In this document: positions 1 through 15,000 of the stretch, piece after piece
How the letters are laid out: every line of letters begins with the position of its first letter
Position numbering within the stretch: position 1 is the stretch's first letter
Assembly: GCF_001039355.2 (NCBI RefSeq)
Contig: NW_019774469.1
Span: 215,597 to 279,596 of the forward strand
Direction: 5' to 3'
DNA length: 64,000 nucleotides
Source of the DNA: Lingula anatina
Lineage: Eukaryota; Brachiopoda; Lingulata; Lingulida; Lingulidae
Position numbers and translations under genes: made by a program
Notes under the pieces: generated by a model
Database searches by the model: none
Told to the model about the DNA's origin: nothing
The model's input: only the letters and a program-made list of their open reading frames with translations

Positions 1-1798
1 TACGGTGATATATCCAGAAACATATGATTATAGGGATAATAACTCTTTGTTTTGGCCAAAAAATTAATTTTCCTGGAGTAAACAATTTTTCCACACTTAC
101 CAATGGTAAATGAATCCATTTTTACATTCAAAGTTAGTCCCTGTTTTTTTTTCTAAAAAATTTTTTTTTTTTGTTATAATCTCTTAAGAGATTATAACAG
201 AGTATAGCCATCAATGGAGATCACGTGGTCTAAAGACAAGCTCACATATCAGAATAATAGCTATAACTGCTGTTTTTGTGGTACGACAGAACATATTATT
301 TCTATGAGCTGTTCACGTTTCTAATGTGAAATACAGATCTCATACGAAGAGTTGTTATCCCTTTAACTCGTATCTCAAGTGCTTTTTCCACGTACTCTAT
401 AATGAAATAAAATAAGTGCCTAGTACATATTTTTTCCTTTATTTCATATGTACAGAATTTTAGAAACAACAAAATCTATCAAAGATAGATGACACCAAAA
501 ATGGTGTATAATTAGATATTTATAGGTACTTAAGCAGTTTTTAAGGCAGTAAGCGAACATTTCCATATCAAACCTCATGTCCTGTAAGCTCAGTTGTTAC
601 TACATGTAGAGAACCAAGACATGTTTAATAAGTGCCATTTGCAACATTGTTGACATAGTTTTAATCTTAAATGATTTCTTACACAATAGCTGACAATGGT
701 TGAGTGTGTCTACTGTGGTTGTTTTTGTTGTAGAATTGCAGTCTTGTGCAATGTACAAATAAAATGTAATTACTGAACCGTAGTCATGTGCGAAGTGCCC
801 GGTTTCTCTTCAAGCTAACTGATCCTAACATAATTTTATTAGAATTACAATTTTAGTATAATTATGTATGTACCATTCAACTTTTTAGTTGAAGATAAAA
901 TGTAACTATTATATCATTATTTTAATTCTCATAGGCTGTTATTTTAAAATGTTCACCATGTGCAATTGTTTGTCATTGTTCCTTTTTAAAAGACTCATCC
1001 ATTGTCTTGCTGCAAAATATTTCATATTTCACAATATTATCATTATATAACAGGTGCATGCACTTGCAGGATGGTAAAAATAGAGGATGGATTATAAAAA
1101 AAGACAATTAGGACGACTGTCAGAAAATATCTCTGGAATCAACCATGTGTATGAATTTGTGAGAGTGAGGTAATAATAAATATCATGAAATGTCTGCCAG
1201 ACAGTTTTTGTTTCATAATGCATAGAAAGCTCCTGGGTTCTTCACTTAAATCTTGTTAAACCAGCATAGGTTCACTTACATGTGTATTGGCCATCTCTAT
1301 TACATACAGTGTACATACATACATATATATACTGGATATATACACAGAGACACACTGCCTCTGCAATGTATTTCTTTCTTCATTTCAGTTTCAAATCACT
1401 TGAAATCAATTAGCATGGCGTAAATTATTTCCAACCAGAAATAGAGTTCATATTTGACTTTAAGGCTTCAACCAAATAGTTAACTTAACAGTCCCACAGT
1501 TGTATAAACTGGCCATAATAATTCTTCAAAAAGAAAAGGATCAGTTATGAGATTAAACAAACGAACTACAGACAGTTTCCTTTCTCAGAAAGTTTTCACC
1601 TTATAAACATATTTTTCTGTTTCAATAACTATTCAATATTCTCATATGTCCTATATTGCATTGGCTGCTGAACTAGCCATTTCTTCTTTAATACAAGAAG
1701 GGCAAAGCACTGCCTTAAATGGACTACCACTATCAATTCTGGTCTGAGTAGCCTAAAACATTCAGTGTTCAGATCTGCTGTGAATTTTCTCCCTGGTA
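1..1798. other. 3' flank of TMEM106, no gene recognised
   Basis: AT-rich sequence downstream of the TMEM106 stop codon (that gene runs on minus). It holds short A/T tracts and a small TA-rich patch around 1318-1340. The 3' UTR of TMEM106 must lie here. Several minus-strand AATAAA-type signals exist (for example TTTATT on plus at about 835), but I cannot choose among them. A plus-strand AATAAA near 758 could end an upstream plus-strand transcript; no coding exon supports that. Confidence 0.5.
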
Positions 1799-4700
1799 TT
1801 ATATGAACTCTGCACATTGTTTTTTACTGCTCTCTAGATAGCAGTCCACATTCTGGTAGGTGACCAGGGACATCTCTTCAGTGTGACCCAGATATGATGC
1901 TGTGATCACTGACCTGTAGGACGAATTTATTAAAAAAATAAATAAATANAAATTATTAAAAAAAAAAAAAAATAAAAAAAAAAAATAAAATAAATAAATA
2001 AATATATATGCAATAAATTTATGACATATTTTTCAAATATAAGAACACTTAAAATAATAACTTAAAACATCGCCATCTTCAGTTTAAATATGTTTCAATA
2101 ACCATTGTCCTACAGATACACATGTGCACAAACACGATACAATGTATACTGACCAAAACTTCCAACGCAACATTTGGGTTTATTGCAACAAAAGTTATTT
2201 CTTTTGCTAAATTTAACAATACATAACAAAGATTCAAATCAAAAACACAGTTTCAGAGTTGGGAATGAAGAACAGATTTTTCCTGGTTTCAAGTTCATTG
2301 CACCGAAGTCAGAATCTTGTATGTGACGCCAGAGGAGGCCATACACAAGTTCACTGTACGTTATTACAACAAGTTAATTGCACCGAAGTCAGAATCTTGT
2401 ATGGCCTCCTCTGGCGTCACCACAGCCTGGATTCTGCTATGCATGGAATCAATCAATTGCCATATTTCAGTCTGTGTGATGCTGTCCCATTCCTCCTTGA
2501 GTGCTTGACGCAACTGTCGGACTGTGGCCAGTTTTGGATCACGCCTTCTCACCTGGTGAACTAGAATATCCCATAGATGTTCTATCTGGGGAATAAGATC
2601 ACTGGTGCTTCCTGTTGCATTATACCAGCTCTGGAGACATGATACGGTAGACACGTGGATGCCAAGGTTCCTTGCAACCTGTCTTTGGGACATTCCGCCA
2701 ATGAGCATACCAACAGCTTGCTCTCGCTGATATTGACCATTGCACGGCAAGGTCACATGTTGACCAAGGACAATGCAAAGCAATATTAAAGTTGCCTATC
2801 ACTACAGCTATTTATTGACCAAATTCTGGAATGATTGGTCAGAGAGTTCTACTCGACCTGATGGGATAGGGAAAATTCTAAACAATGTACAATCAAGTGA
2901 AAAGAGCTGCCCACATGACAAAATCAAAACAATTTTCTGAGCTTTTAGGGTTTAGTTGATGTATCATGACTCAAAACCAAAATCCCATTTTATGTACTCC
3001 AAATATTTCAAAATTGTTATGTGTTGTGTTGGAAGTTGTGGTCAGTATATATAGAAGTAAATGAAAACATGACGAACTATGTAAAAATTAAAATGAAATA
3101 CAATAATTAAAGGAAAACTTACTGAAATCTCATGATGAAGGTGTGTACCCAGTCCCTTGGGTCACAGCAGTAGGTGCTGGAAATGACAGCAAAAATAAAC
3201 ATTATCAATACACTCCCAAACTAGGGGTACCAGGCATGGAAAGTTATGGAATTAAACCAACAACATTTTTGCATGTAAATACCTCAAAATATCTTTTAGA
3301 CATCATAGAGACAACTATAATCCTACTTTAAGAACAATGATCACATAGCAGCAAGTAACAAAATTCAATGGAAACAAGTTTGATCCTATGAAAATTAATA
3401 AATGTTTGCTTTTTTCACACCTTAGGCATACCAATATGTTGTGACTTAATTGATAATGTTAAAGTTCAGTGTCATTTAGTGTCATTACATGGTAGAATCT
3501 CTCAAAGCATGCCATGGTACAGCACACTAGTAAAGCTGTACAGTACAGCAAATTGGTACAGATGTATGGTACAGTATACTGGTACGGCTGTACGGTACAG
3601 TATACTGGTACGGCTGTATGGTACAGTATACTGGTACAGATGTATGGAACAGTAAACCTGTACAGCAGATATGATAACTGATGTGAAAGGGCTTCAATAA
3701 AATAAGTGATACCAAAGAAACCAGCCATCAACTCACGCCATGTATCCAAACTGGTGTTTAAAGGTCATGGTGACATTAATGGAGCACTCTTTGGTGGATT
3801 TCATGGGCACTGTGAGTTCTGATCTGTTGTAAGCGTGCGCCACAATGGTGGACTCACTGTCAAACATATAGGATGTAAGTTCCAGCTTTTTTATTGAGAT
3901 TGGATAAAAGTTCTGGTTACTGCAGTTATATACATTCTGAAAGAGAAGAAAATAAGGAAAATGAAGTCAGATATAAGTTTTGCATGTACAATGTGAACAC
4001 TTCTTTGGCAAAAATGGAGGCTACCTCTGCTCTCAATGGGGGGAGAGGGGGCACAATTCTTCTGCTAGGCACTATCATTAAATATCGGGAATTTCTCCAG
4101 GGGGCACAATTATTCGGCTAGGTGTTTCATCTGTTAAATTGACTGCATTTAGCAAGAGTACCTGATGTGTTATATCGTTGTACATAGACCGAATCAGCCC
4201 TAATACCGTCATTTAAAAAAGATTTAGTTTATTCAGTTGCAATAAAATGGCGAAATATTTACTTACTACAAATTTCATTACAACAAATGACTTGTTTCCA
4301 TTTTTGCTGATGTTGACTGAGTAAGGGTGGATATTTGGATTATTGCTGAGGAGCTTTACTTCACGAGGAACAAGAAAAAATGCGGTGAGAGCACCTGCCA
4401 ATAATGTTAAGAAGACTGCAATTGCAACCCAAAGACATCTGGAAAGAGGAAAAAGACATAAAATTACTGAATCATTTACTTAAAAAAGAAATATCAAAGA
4501 GCTATAATTCTTCGTCAAATATGAATACTTGCAGAGGTTCTTCACCTGTTATCTTTATTTTTTATTTTTATTTTTAAATTTATTTCTGAAACAAACAAAA
4601 TTAAACCACAAAATGTTAAACAATTAATGGATTACTGTTTTGACACAAGAAATCTCTAATGAAATTGTGCCTTTTAGTTAAAACAAATACTGACTTACAG

Positions 4701-5232
4701 CTAATTATGTTGAAAATATACTAGTATTGATAATTGCAGTAACAGGGTTATTGATATAGTTACCACTTGATATCAACATTCTTATTCAAAAAGAATCCAC
4801 AGTGACCAAACAACAGAATAGGCAACCCATTAGTAATACAATTCAGATGTTTAAGTTAAAAAATAAACAAACAGTGCAGAAATACTCACGTCCGTCTGGG
4901 TTTGAGGCGTTTATCATTCACTGGAATCAAAGCCACCAAACTGTCCTGCTCTGCTGAAAAAGAAAATCACAATAAAAAGACCCCGATAAAGAAATCACAA
5001 AAATATCAAGATCAAAAAATCAATAATAAGTTAAATATACATAAATTATTTTAAATAAATAAAACCCTGGTTTTAGGAGTTAACTTATTCATTTTTATGC
5101 ATGATTGACGTGGCACACATGCTCTTCATAACCCATGTATCACACTAGTCTTTTTCATACAATTTGAAAAAAAAAAATACATATATATATATATATATTT
5201 TTTTTTTTTCTTTGATGGGAAAACTAATGCAT

Positions 5233-5298
<66 letters not shown>

Positions 5299-5857
5299 AT
5301 GCATTAGTTTTCCCATCAAAGATACAGATCAAATCATTTTAGCCAAAATAACTTGAAGTCAAAACATTTTGTATCAACCAAAGCCAGTTGCACTTTTTAT
5401 CTTTTAAGATTAAAACACATCTTTGACATGAAAACATCTCCAAGTAATCAACACTCTACATGACTGCTTATCAACAATAATGGTTTGATAGCTTGGTTTA
5501 CAGGTGCTCTGCTTTAAGGCAAAGAATTGGACTATTTTTATAAACTGATCACAACACAACACACACCCCTCCCCCCACCCTATCCAGGGAGGATCATCTG
5601 ATGGCAAATTTGAAAGGCACATACAAGTCAAAATTAGAAACCATCTGTTATTTGAAAACTTTCATCCCATGCACCTTGCAGACTACAGATTAAAATATAT
5701 GTAAATGTATAGTTACATTTATAGTAATACAATTCCAAAATCATACAATTTTATTTTTAATGAAATTTTATATTTTTTTATCTAGTTCTGTCAAATCAGT
5801 CTTATGGGTGGAAGTTATAAAAGCTGAAAATCCTGAAAACAAAGCTTGCAATTTATA

Positions 5858-5920
<63 letters not shown>

Positions 5921-8900
5921 GAAAATCATGAAATCGGGTATAGTTCTGAAAACTTTCACCCATTAAGTCTATTGCAACAGTACGACTTTAACACTTCCTA
6001 TGTTTTGTTTGTCACTTTTGACTTTCTTTCTAAGGAAACAACATTTTTCAGATGTAGTGTTTTATTTTCATTTCAACATTGAGGAAAAAGTTTTGACACT
6101 TGGCTCAAGTAAAGAACTAAAATGGTACATTCTGCTTAATGGTTATCAATACCCAGAAGATAATTCCATTATGTCTTTTAAGACAAAATCTATTCCATAA
6201 TCTTGTCTTATGAGTCTATAAATCTTAATACTAATTAATGAAAGGTTCTCTATTAACTATCATTTCCACTCAATTGCTCTCCAAATATTTGAGTTCAACT
6301 TCCATATGTTCTGTTTCAGTAAGATATGGTATTTTTTCTAATAATTATATATAAAAGAAAAAAGATGTTTCTAATTAATAAAGAAAATCTACTGACTTTT
6401 TTTTTAGCAAAGTAACAAATGTTTTTGTCCTTAAGCAAGGACATACAGTGCATTTTTCTAATTGTTAAACAAATATACAGTTCAGTACTTACTCAAAAAT
6501 CTTTTAAAAACAGGTGACTAAATATGCAACTCCAATATTTCATTTGGCTTTTCGTGATTTATATTTTCAGTCATTTATAAAACATGGATCATAATTCCCT
6601 CTGAGCACATCAGATAAATAAATGACAAAGACTGCTTGGGAAAATTAAAACACCTAATTTTGATCAAATATGGTGAAAAAACATTATGCCTGTGCTACTG
6701 GTTATAATGAACGAAGAACTAGTTTACAAAACTGATATTGCCATTTTCTATCTATAATTATAATATATACTAAAAATGAAAATAAATATTATTACAAAAC
6801 TGATACTAAAAGAGTCATGATGAGAGTTCTTTCCTTTTCAAAAAAAAAAAAAAAAAAAAATCTACAAACATCAATCACACAGTCCCTTCTTGTGATTTCT
6901 TCTTTCGCTCATTTTTGAAAAATTTTTCAATAACGTCCCGATCCAGGTTCAATACTTCTGCCATCACATCAAGGCCTGCATCATCAGGTGTGTCCGAGAC
7001 TTTCTCATAATACTGCATCATCACGGCATTGGCGTGGGCGCTGATCATGGTGCGTTTCTTAAATGCTGGCTGGTCTTCATCCTTCAAACAAAACACAGTC
7101 ATATTAGCATTCTCAGACTGATCGTATAAGCTCATCTATCCAGGATATGTCAGGCACCTTTTCCTCATGAGACAACAATATACTTGCATCTTACAACATG
7201 TTTTCTATCATTTTAATCCAGACAGATTTATAAATAACAAAAATTAACTAAATAAATAAACTCTGGCTTAAAGGTACATACGAACCGAGCATCGGTGGAG
7301 CGTGGATTCCCAGTAACACATGTAAACCACTTCTACTAGATTCTTATATGACTCAAATAAATTCGACATGCCAAGGGATAAACTGAATAGATCACTCGAT
7401 CAGCCACAAAAGACCTTTAGACTGCTCCTTTCTTAAAATTTTTGGTTGTAAATTTAACCTACTTTCGTGACCTACTTTCCTGCCCCATTGACATACAGTT
7501 AAGAATCATCATTGCTCTTCGTCCCACGTGGGACATAAGGCCACAGTTAAGAATGCCAGCAGAAAAATCCGTTCAAACATCATTTTCGGGTAAAATTTAA
7601 CAATGCCTTTTGGTAATTCTCTTAGTTATACTACTAGAAACTATATGCTGGCATTTGGTTGGTTTTTGTGACAAATATTTGACTTTGTATGCATCTTTAA
7701 GTAACAAGAGCATTAATTATGCTTATTACTATACATCAACTAGTCTACAGCAACATTAGCTTCCTTAAACAGCAATTTCTATTCAGTCAGACTGAATTCA
7801 TATAAGAGGTTCAAACTGGAATAGGAGTATCCAATTCAAAGAAAGACCTCAGTTGACATAAGAAACTTGAAATCAATTCTTAATTAGCCTAGTACAAATG
7901 GTTGTCAGGGATGGATGAGGCTTAAGGTAATTAAAAAGTAAGAAAACTCAAGTTCCATCTTGAAAAGATATTCACATAATCCCAAAAGACAACACTATTA
8001 CATGCTGTTATCATCATCTACCCACAATGCCTCACCTCATAGTACTCTCTCCTCATCCTCCTCTTTTCTCTGTTCTCCATCTTGTACCCTTTATAAAGTC
8101 GCTGTCGCTCACGCGGTGGTCGTCGTAGAAACTCCTCAATCTGGTGCAAGTTGGCTCGGGTGCTGGCGGTGGCTGGGACGCCCTGTTCTGCCTTCCTCAA
8201 CATGTCAGACAGCAGACCCTGAGTGCGCCCCAAGGCCACTGCCGCAAACACCTCCTGCGACACCTTCTGCTGCTTCAGCTCCTGCTTTATCTTGTCATAG
8301 ATTTCCATCCCAATCTGGAAGCTTTCGGTCTCGTCTTCTTCTGGGGGTTTGGGCCTCCTTCCCCGGGGGTCCTTTGGAGATTTCCCCTCTGTGACCATGG
8401 TTTGGTCTTGTCCTGGCAGCGCGACAGTGGTTTGGTCCTGTCCTGACAGTGTCTCTGTCTTCACTATTTCTGGCGATATTGTGTTAAGGGACGGATGATC
8501 TGGAAGGCCGGGAAAAAAGAATAGTTCTGTTTACTGTAGTTTTGTTTACTATTCATATTTTTTTCTTTTTTTAAATTTCTTTTCCAAATAAAAACCCCTA
8601 CATCATATAAGTTTTCAAACTAATTTTCAACTTCAATACCAAGAAAAAACATATTTTCCCTTAAAAAAGCCCAATGTACATGCTTCTAAAGATAAATAGT
8701 AAACAGCTTACTTCCACTACACCAGTATGAAAGTTGAATAAAGACCAACTGAAGTCGCTTCCACCCACAATTAAGTCATTTTTCATTTGGCCAGATGATT
8801 TAGTCCCGAGTATGATAATATGCAAATGTTCCTTATATTTAAACCAAAGCAAAATCATCTTAAGCATCTGACAAGACACATTTGTTAACTTTTGCTGAGA

Positions 8901-11851
8901 ATACAGGAAAATGTTGAAATTTGTGAGTGAAATAGGACTCTGATCAATCCAGTAAACAGAACCATTTCTCTTCTGGGCCTATATTAAAAAAAAAAAAAAA
9001 AATATGCCAAATATGAGCAAAACATGTAAGGGCTAATTCCCAATGAAAATATCATTATATGTTTATAGATCCAATCTGCAGGGACCCTTGCTGATTGCAA
9101 TCAGGTTGCCAGATTAACAGGCCTCCTCTTGTTTCCAACATACTCGTATAATCACAATGTGTTAATCGAATTACATTCAGTAATAGTCCCCTTGAATATC
9201 TGTAGACATAGAAAGATAGTATTCATTGGGAATGAACCCTAAAACAGTATGATTTATAAGTATCTTTACTGTGCATTGGAATACTTCTCTGCACCAAACT
9301 GGCAGAGAAATATCCCGGACAAGGAGTGTTTTTTTTTTAGTTCTTCCACTGTCACAACTGTGTTTTTTTTTTTAGTTCTTCCACTGTCACAACTGTGATT
9401 GATATCAGTGAATTTAATTCATTTTTATATAATTATAAAAGACAATGATCTTATTTCAATCTGTGAACTTGAGATCTGATAAAGCCCCATTTTGACAGGT
9501 GACATCATCAACAATTTCTGACCAATCAGATGACAACAATGGCGGCTGACAGCAACTGTGTCTGGGTCAATAGCTACATACAGTGTATCTATCAATCCCC
9601 CTTATATGTATCACTCCAGTTGTCAATCATCAACTGGATTAACCAAATATTGTTGAAGATATACATACTTTTCTAGTCAATATCATCTTTCAATTGTCTG
9701 TAAAACAAAATTTACCACCTACATTCAGAATCTAAGATTCTGTATGACATTGGTGTAAATTGTAGAGTTATCACAGTATTGCCAATTTAATTGTCCCCAT
9801 AAAGATAACCTTGCTTTTATCTGTCCCACTCCGACCTCTGATACTACACACAATCAGTACGTGATCCAGTCCAGTCAGGGTGAAAGTGCTATGGGTTAAT
9901 CCTGTACACAGCACCTTGATAACACTCAGCCTTATGTAATGGTTTATTATTTTTACAATAATCGTCAATTCTTTCAGGAAATATATTTTTCTTCAATCAA
10001 ATGCCCCACTGTAATATTGAACTAGTTATTTATCTCAATGTTTATCTAGAGGCTGTCCAGGGAAATGTTCTCTATTCAGGAAATTTTATTCCACTTCCAA
10101 GGTAGGGTCTGGTAGGATGACCCCATCATTTTGGTAGAGACCCCACCCTGGGGAAGCGCTACTTGCCAATAGCCAAATGCTAAAACTGACTTACTAGTAA
10201 ATTGGCTAAAGAAAAAGGGCTTGATTTGACATGTTTTAGCCAAATTATAACCATTTTGATAACAAAATGACGGAAATGTAGTGATCTGGCTAAGCGAAAA
10301 AAAAAAAAACGCTAGCGCTACTCGTGCCACCCCCTGCACTCCAAAAGGGGGAATGCTAATGTCATTGATTTTGCCCTACAACTTTTTTTCTGATTAAATT
10401 TTCCACTTGATATTATTGATAGGAAAGTTAAAACAAGAAAAAAAAAGCTAAAAATACTGCAACAGACTTGTAGTCATTCACTTAACATAATACAAGGTCC
10501 GAACATAATTCAGTTAATTTCTCAAAATACTTTATTTCAATAACTTAATAACATGCTTTGATATAAAAAGCTTAACACATGATAACACATATCAAAGCAT
10601 TTGCATAATCAAGAAAATGCCATTTTATTTTTTACTGAGGTGCCTCATATCTGAGCTAAAAGGATTGATTCAACAAATTCACTATGCAAGGTCATTTTTG
10701 TTTACTTTTTATGCACTGAGGTCACAGTGACCCAGACATATTACCCAGGCACAACAAGAGCCCTCGCCAACCAGTTAATAGAAAGCACGTGTCCAGCCCA
10801 GCCTAAAAGATCAGGTGACTAGTTGACCAGTGAGAGCAAATATTAACAAGTTGCTTACAGGGAGGTATATGACCGAAAGGTGCTCATTCCCATTGATTAG
10901 ATCCTTCCCATATTTTATTATTCAACACACACGTGTCTGTACATGTACCTTCAAATATAAATATAGTACAGCTCATTTTGGTAGTATTGTTTATCATTAT
11001 CTCTACAGCTTTTCTCAATAATTGATTCACACTGATCTCTAAATTACCAAACCAAAAATAGCAATAAAAATATCCATCAGATAAGTAACAGCTAGAATCA
11101 GACCTAAAAAGGAAAAGAAAGCAGGAAGAAAATGCAAGGCCACCAATATTTAGATACTAAAACATTTAAAAGGCTTTCACAGACTTCAAAGCAGTGATAT
11201 TGAGCAATCACAAACACCTGCAGCTTAAAATAACACACACACACAAAAAATAATAATAATAAAAACTCATTCTGCCAAAAAAGTAAGAAAATGTAATATC
11301 AGTACAACCACAAAAATACAACAAAATCAAATGAAAAATTGAAAAACACTTAAATGAAACTATCAACAGCTGAAAAATTAAAGGAATCTTTGGGAGCCAA
11401 AAGCTTAGATCTCAATCAATATAAAGACTATTCCTTTTGGGTGTTTCAAAATGTAGCATAGTATTTGTCAACTTATCAATAAACAGAAAAAAAAAATCCA
11501 CATTAACTTTACAAATATTAATAAAGAAACAGAAAGATAAATAAATGAACAATAAAAAAAGAAAGAAAACAAAAACAAAACAAAACAAACAAACAATAAT
11601 GAGCAGTAATTAGCTACAGGAGTAATAAGAAGCTAATATAATACTTTAATATGCTCTGGTCACACCTAGACAAGAATGGTAGACCACTAGGAAACAGAGC
11701 CACAATTACACCACCCCCCCCCACCCCCCCCNATAAATAAAACCCTGGTTTTAGGAGTGAACTTATTCATTTTTATGCATGATTGACGTGGCACACATGC
11801 TCTTCATAACCCATGTATCACACTAGTCTTTTTCATACAATTTGAAAAAAA

Positions 11852-11908
<57 letters not shown>

Positions 11909-11930
11909 TTTGATGGGAAAACTAATGCAT

Positions 11931-12000
<70 letters not shown>

Positions 12001-15000
12001 ATGCATTAGTTTTCCCATCAAAGATACAGATCAAATCATTTTAGCCAAAATAACAACATGAAGTCAAAACATTTTGTATCAACCAAAGCCAGTTGCACTT
12101 TTTATCTTTTAAGATTAAAACACATCTTTGACATGAAAACATCTCCAAGTAATCAACACTCTACATGACTGCTTGTCAACAATAATGGTTTGATAGCTTG
12201 GTTTACAGGTGCTCTGCTTTAAGGCAAAGAATTGGACTATTTTTATAAACTGATCACCACACAACACACACCCCTCCCCCCACCCTATCCAGGGAGGATC
12301 ATCTGATGGCAAATTTGCAAGGCACATACAAGTCAAAATTAGAAACCATCTGTTATTTGAAAACTTTCATCCCATGCACCTTGCAAACTACAGATTAAAA
12401 TATATGTAAATGTATAGTTACATTTATAGTAATACAATTCCAAAATCATACAATTTTACTTTTAATGAAATTTTATATTTTTTTATCTAGTTCTGTCAAA
12501 TCAGTCTTATGGGTGGAAGTTATAAAAGCTGAAAATCCTGAAAACAAAGCTTGCAATTTATATCACAAAAAAAAAAAAAAAACTGAAAATCCTGAAATCG
12601 GGTATAGTTCTGAAAACTTTCACCCATTAAGTCTATTGCAACAGTACGACTTTAACACTTCCTATGTTTTGTTTGTCACTTTTGACTTTCTTTCTAAGAA
12701 AATAACATTTTTCAGATGTAGTGTTTTATTTTCATTTCAACATTGAGGAAAAAGTTTTGACACTTGGCTCAAGTAAAGAACTAAAATGGTACATTCTGCT
12801 TAATGGTTATCAATACCCAGAAGATAATTCCATTATGTCTTTTAAGACAAAATCTATTCCATAATCTTGTCTTCTGAGTCTATAAATCTTAATACTAATT
12901 AATGAAAGGTTCTCTATTAACTATCATTTCCACTCAATTGCTCTCCAAATATTTGAGTTCAACTTCCATATGTTCTGTTTCAGTAAGATATGGTATTTTT
13001 TCTAATAATTATATATAAAAGAAAAAAGATGTTTCTAATTAATAAAGAAAATCTACTGACTTTTTTTTAGCAAAGTAACAAATGTTTTTGTCCTTAAGCA
13101 AGGACAAACAGTGCATTTTTCTAATTGTTAAACAAATATACAGTTCAGTACTTACTCAAAAATCTTTTAAAAACAGGTGACTAAATATGCAACTCCAATA
13201 TTTCATTTGGCTTTTCGTGATTTATATTTTCAGTCATTTATAAAACATGGATCATAATTCCCTCTGAGCACATCAGATAAATAAATGACAAAGACTGCTT
13301 GGGAAAATTAAAACACCTAATTTTGTTCAAATATGGTGAAAAAACATTATGCCTGTGCTACTGGTTATAATGAACGAAGAACTAGTTTACAAAACTGATA
13401 TTGCCATTTTCTATCTATAATTATAATATATACTAAAAACGAAAATAAATATTATTACAAAACTGATACTAAAAGAGTCATGATGAGAGTTCTTTCCTTT
13501 TCAAAAAAAAAAAAAAAAAAATCTACAAACATCAATCACACAGTCCCTTCTTGTGATTTCTTCTTTCGCTCATTTTTGAAAAATTTTTCAATAACGTCCC
13601 GATCCAGGTTCAGTACTTCTGCCATCACATCAAGGCCTGCATCATCAGGTGTGTCCGAGACTTTCTCATAATACTGCATCATCACGGCATTGGCGTGGGC
13701 GCTGATCATGGTGCGTTTCTTGAATGCTGGCTGGTCTTCATCCTTCAAACAAAACACAGTCATATTAGCATTTTCAGACTGATCGTATAAGCTCATCTAT
13801 CCAGGATATGTCAGGCACCTTTTCCTCATGAAATACAATATACTTGCATCTTACAACATGTTTTCTATCATTTTAATCCAGACAGATATATAAATAACAA
13901 AAATTAATTAAATAAATAAACTCTGGCTTAAGTAACAAGAGCATTAATTATGCTTATTACTATACATCAACTGGTCTACAGCAACATTAGCTTCCTTAAA
14001 CACTAACAGCAATTTCTATTCAGTCAGACTGAATTCATATTAGAGGTTCAAACTGGAATAGGAGTATCCAATTCAAAGAAAGACCTCAGTTGACATAAGA
14101 AACTTGAAATCAATTCTTAATTAGCCTAGTACAAATGGTTGTCAGTGATGGATGAGACTTAAGGTAATTAAAAGGTAAGAAAACTCAAGTTCCATCTTGA
14201 AAAGATATTCACATAATCCCAAAAGACAACACTATTACATGCTGTTATCATCATCTACCCACAATGCCTCACCTCGTAGTACTCTCTCCTCATCCTTCTC
14301 TTTTCTCTGTTCTCCATCTTGTACCCTTTATAAAGTCGTTGTCGCTCTCGCGGTGGTCGTCGTAGAAACTCCTCAATCTGGTGCAGGTTGGCCCGGGTGC
14401 TGGCGGTGGCTGGGACGCCCTGTTCTGCCTTCCTCAACATGTCAGACAGCAGACCCTGAGTGCGCCCCAAGGCCACTGCCGCAAACACCTCCTGCGACAC
14501 CTTCTGCTGCTTCAGCTCCTGCTTTATCTTGTCATAGATTTCCATCCCAATCTGGAAGCTTTCGGTCTCGTCTTCTTCTGGGGGTTTGGGCCTCCTTCCC
14601 CGGGGGTCCTTTTGAGATTTCCCCTCTGTGACCATGGTTTGGTCTTGTCCTGGCAGCGCGACTGTGGTTTGGTCCTGTCCTGACAGTGTCTCTGTCTTCA
14701 CTATTTCTGGTGATATTGTGTTAAGGGACGGATGATCTGGAAGGCCGGGAAAAAAGAATAGTTCTGTTTACTGTAGTTTTGTTTACTATTCATATTTTTT
14801 TTAAATTTCTTTTCCAAATAAAAACCCCTACATCATATAAGTTTTCAAACTAATTTTCAACTTAAATACCAAGAAAAAAAACATTTTCCCTTAAAAAAGC
14901 CCAATGTACATGCTTCTAAAGATAAATAGTAAACAGCTTACTTCCACTACACCAGTTTGAAAGTTGAATAAAGACCAACTGAAGTCGCTTCCACCCACAA

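Larger units (their letters stand above)
5055..11731. repeat. First copy of a duplicated block (probable haplotype 1)
   Basis: This 6.7-kb block matches 11733-17590 almost base for base, apart from scattered substitutions, microsatellite length changes and a few larger indels. The second copy begins directly after the N at 11732 with the same bases that begin at 5055. The first ends in a poly-C tract whose counterpart lies at about 17574. That layout is expected when two alleles of one region are placed in series. Besides the CUT exons it contains only intronic sequence of TMEM106. Confidence 0.85.

Noticed and set aside
5760-6082. Poly-lysine/poly-phenylalanine open frames
   Set aside because: They only read through a poly-A tract whose length differs in the other copy (12567-12583).
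8661-8879. 72-codon minus-strand frame upstream of the CUT exon as a missing 5' CUT exon
   Set aside because: A possible acceptor and donor exist, but the donor phase does not fit the CUT exon. The two copies differ by several amino-acid-changing substitutions over a short stretch, unlike the conserved CUT exons.
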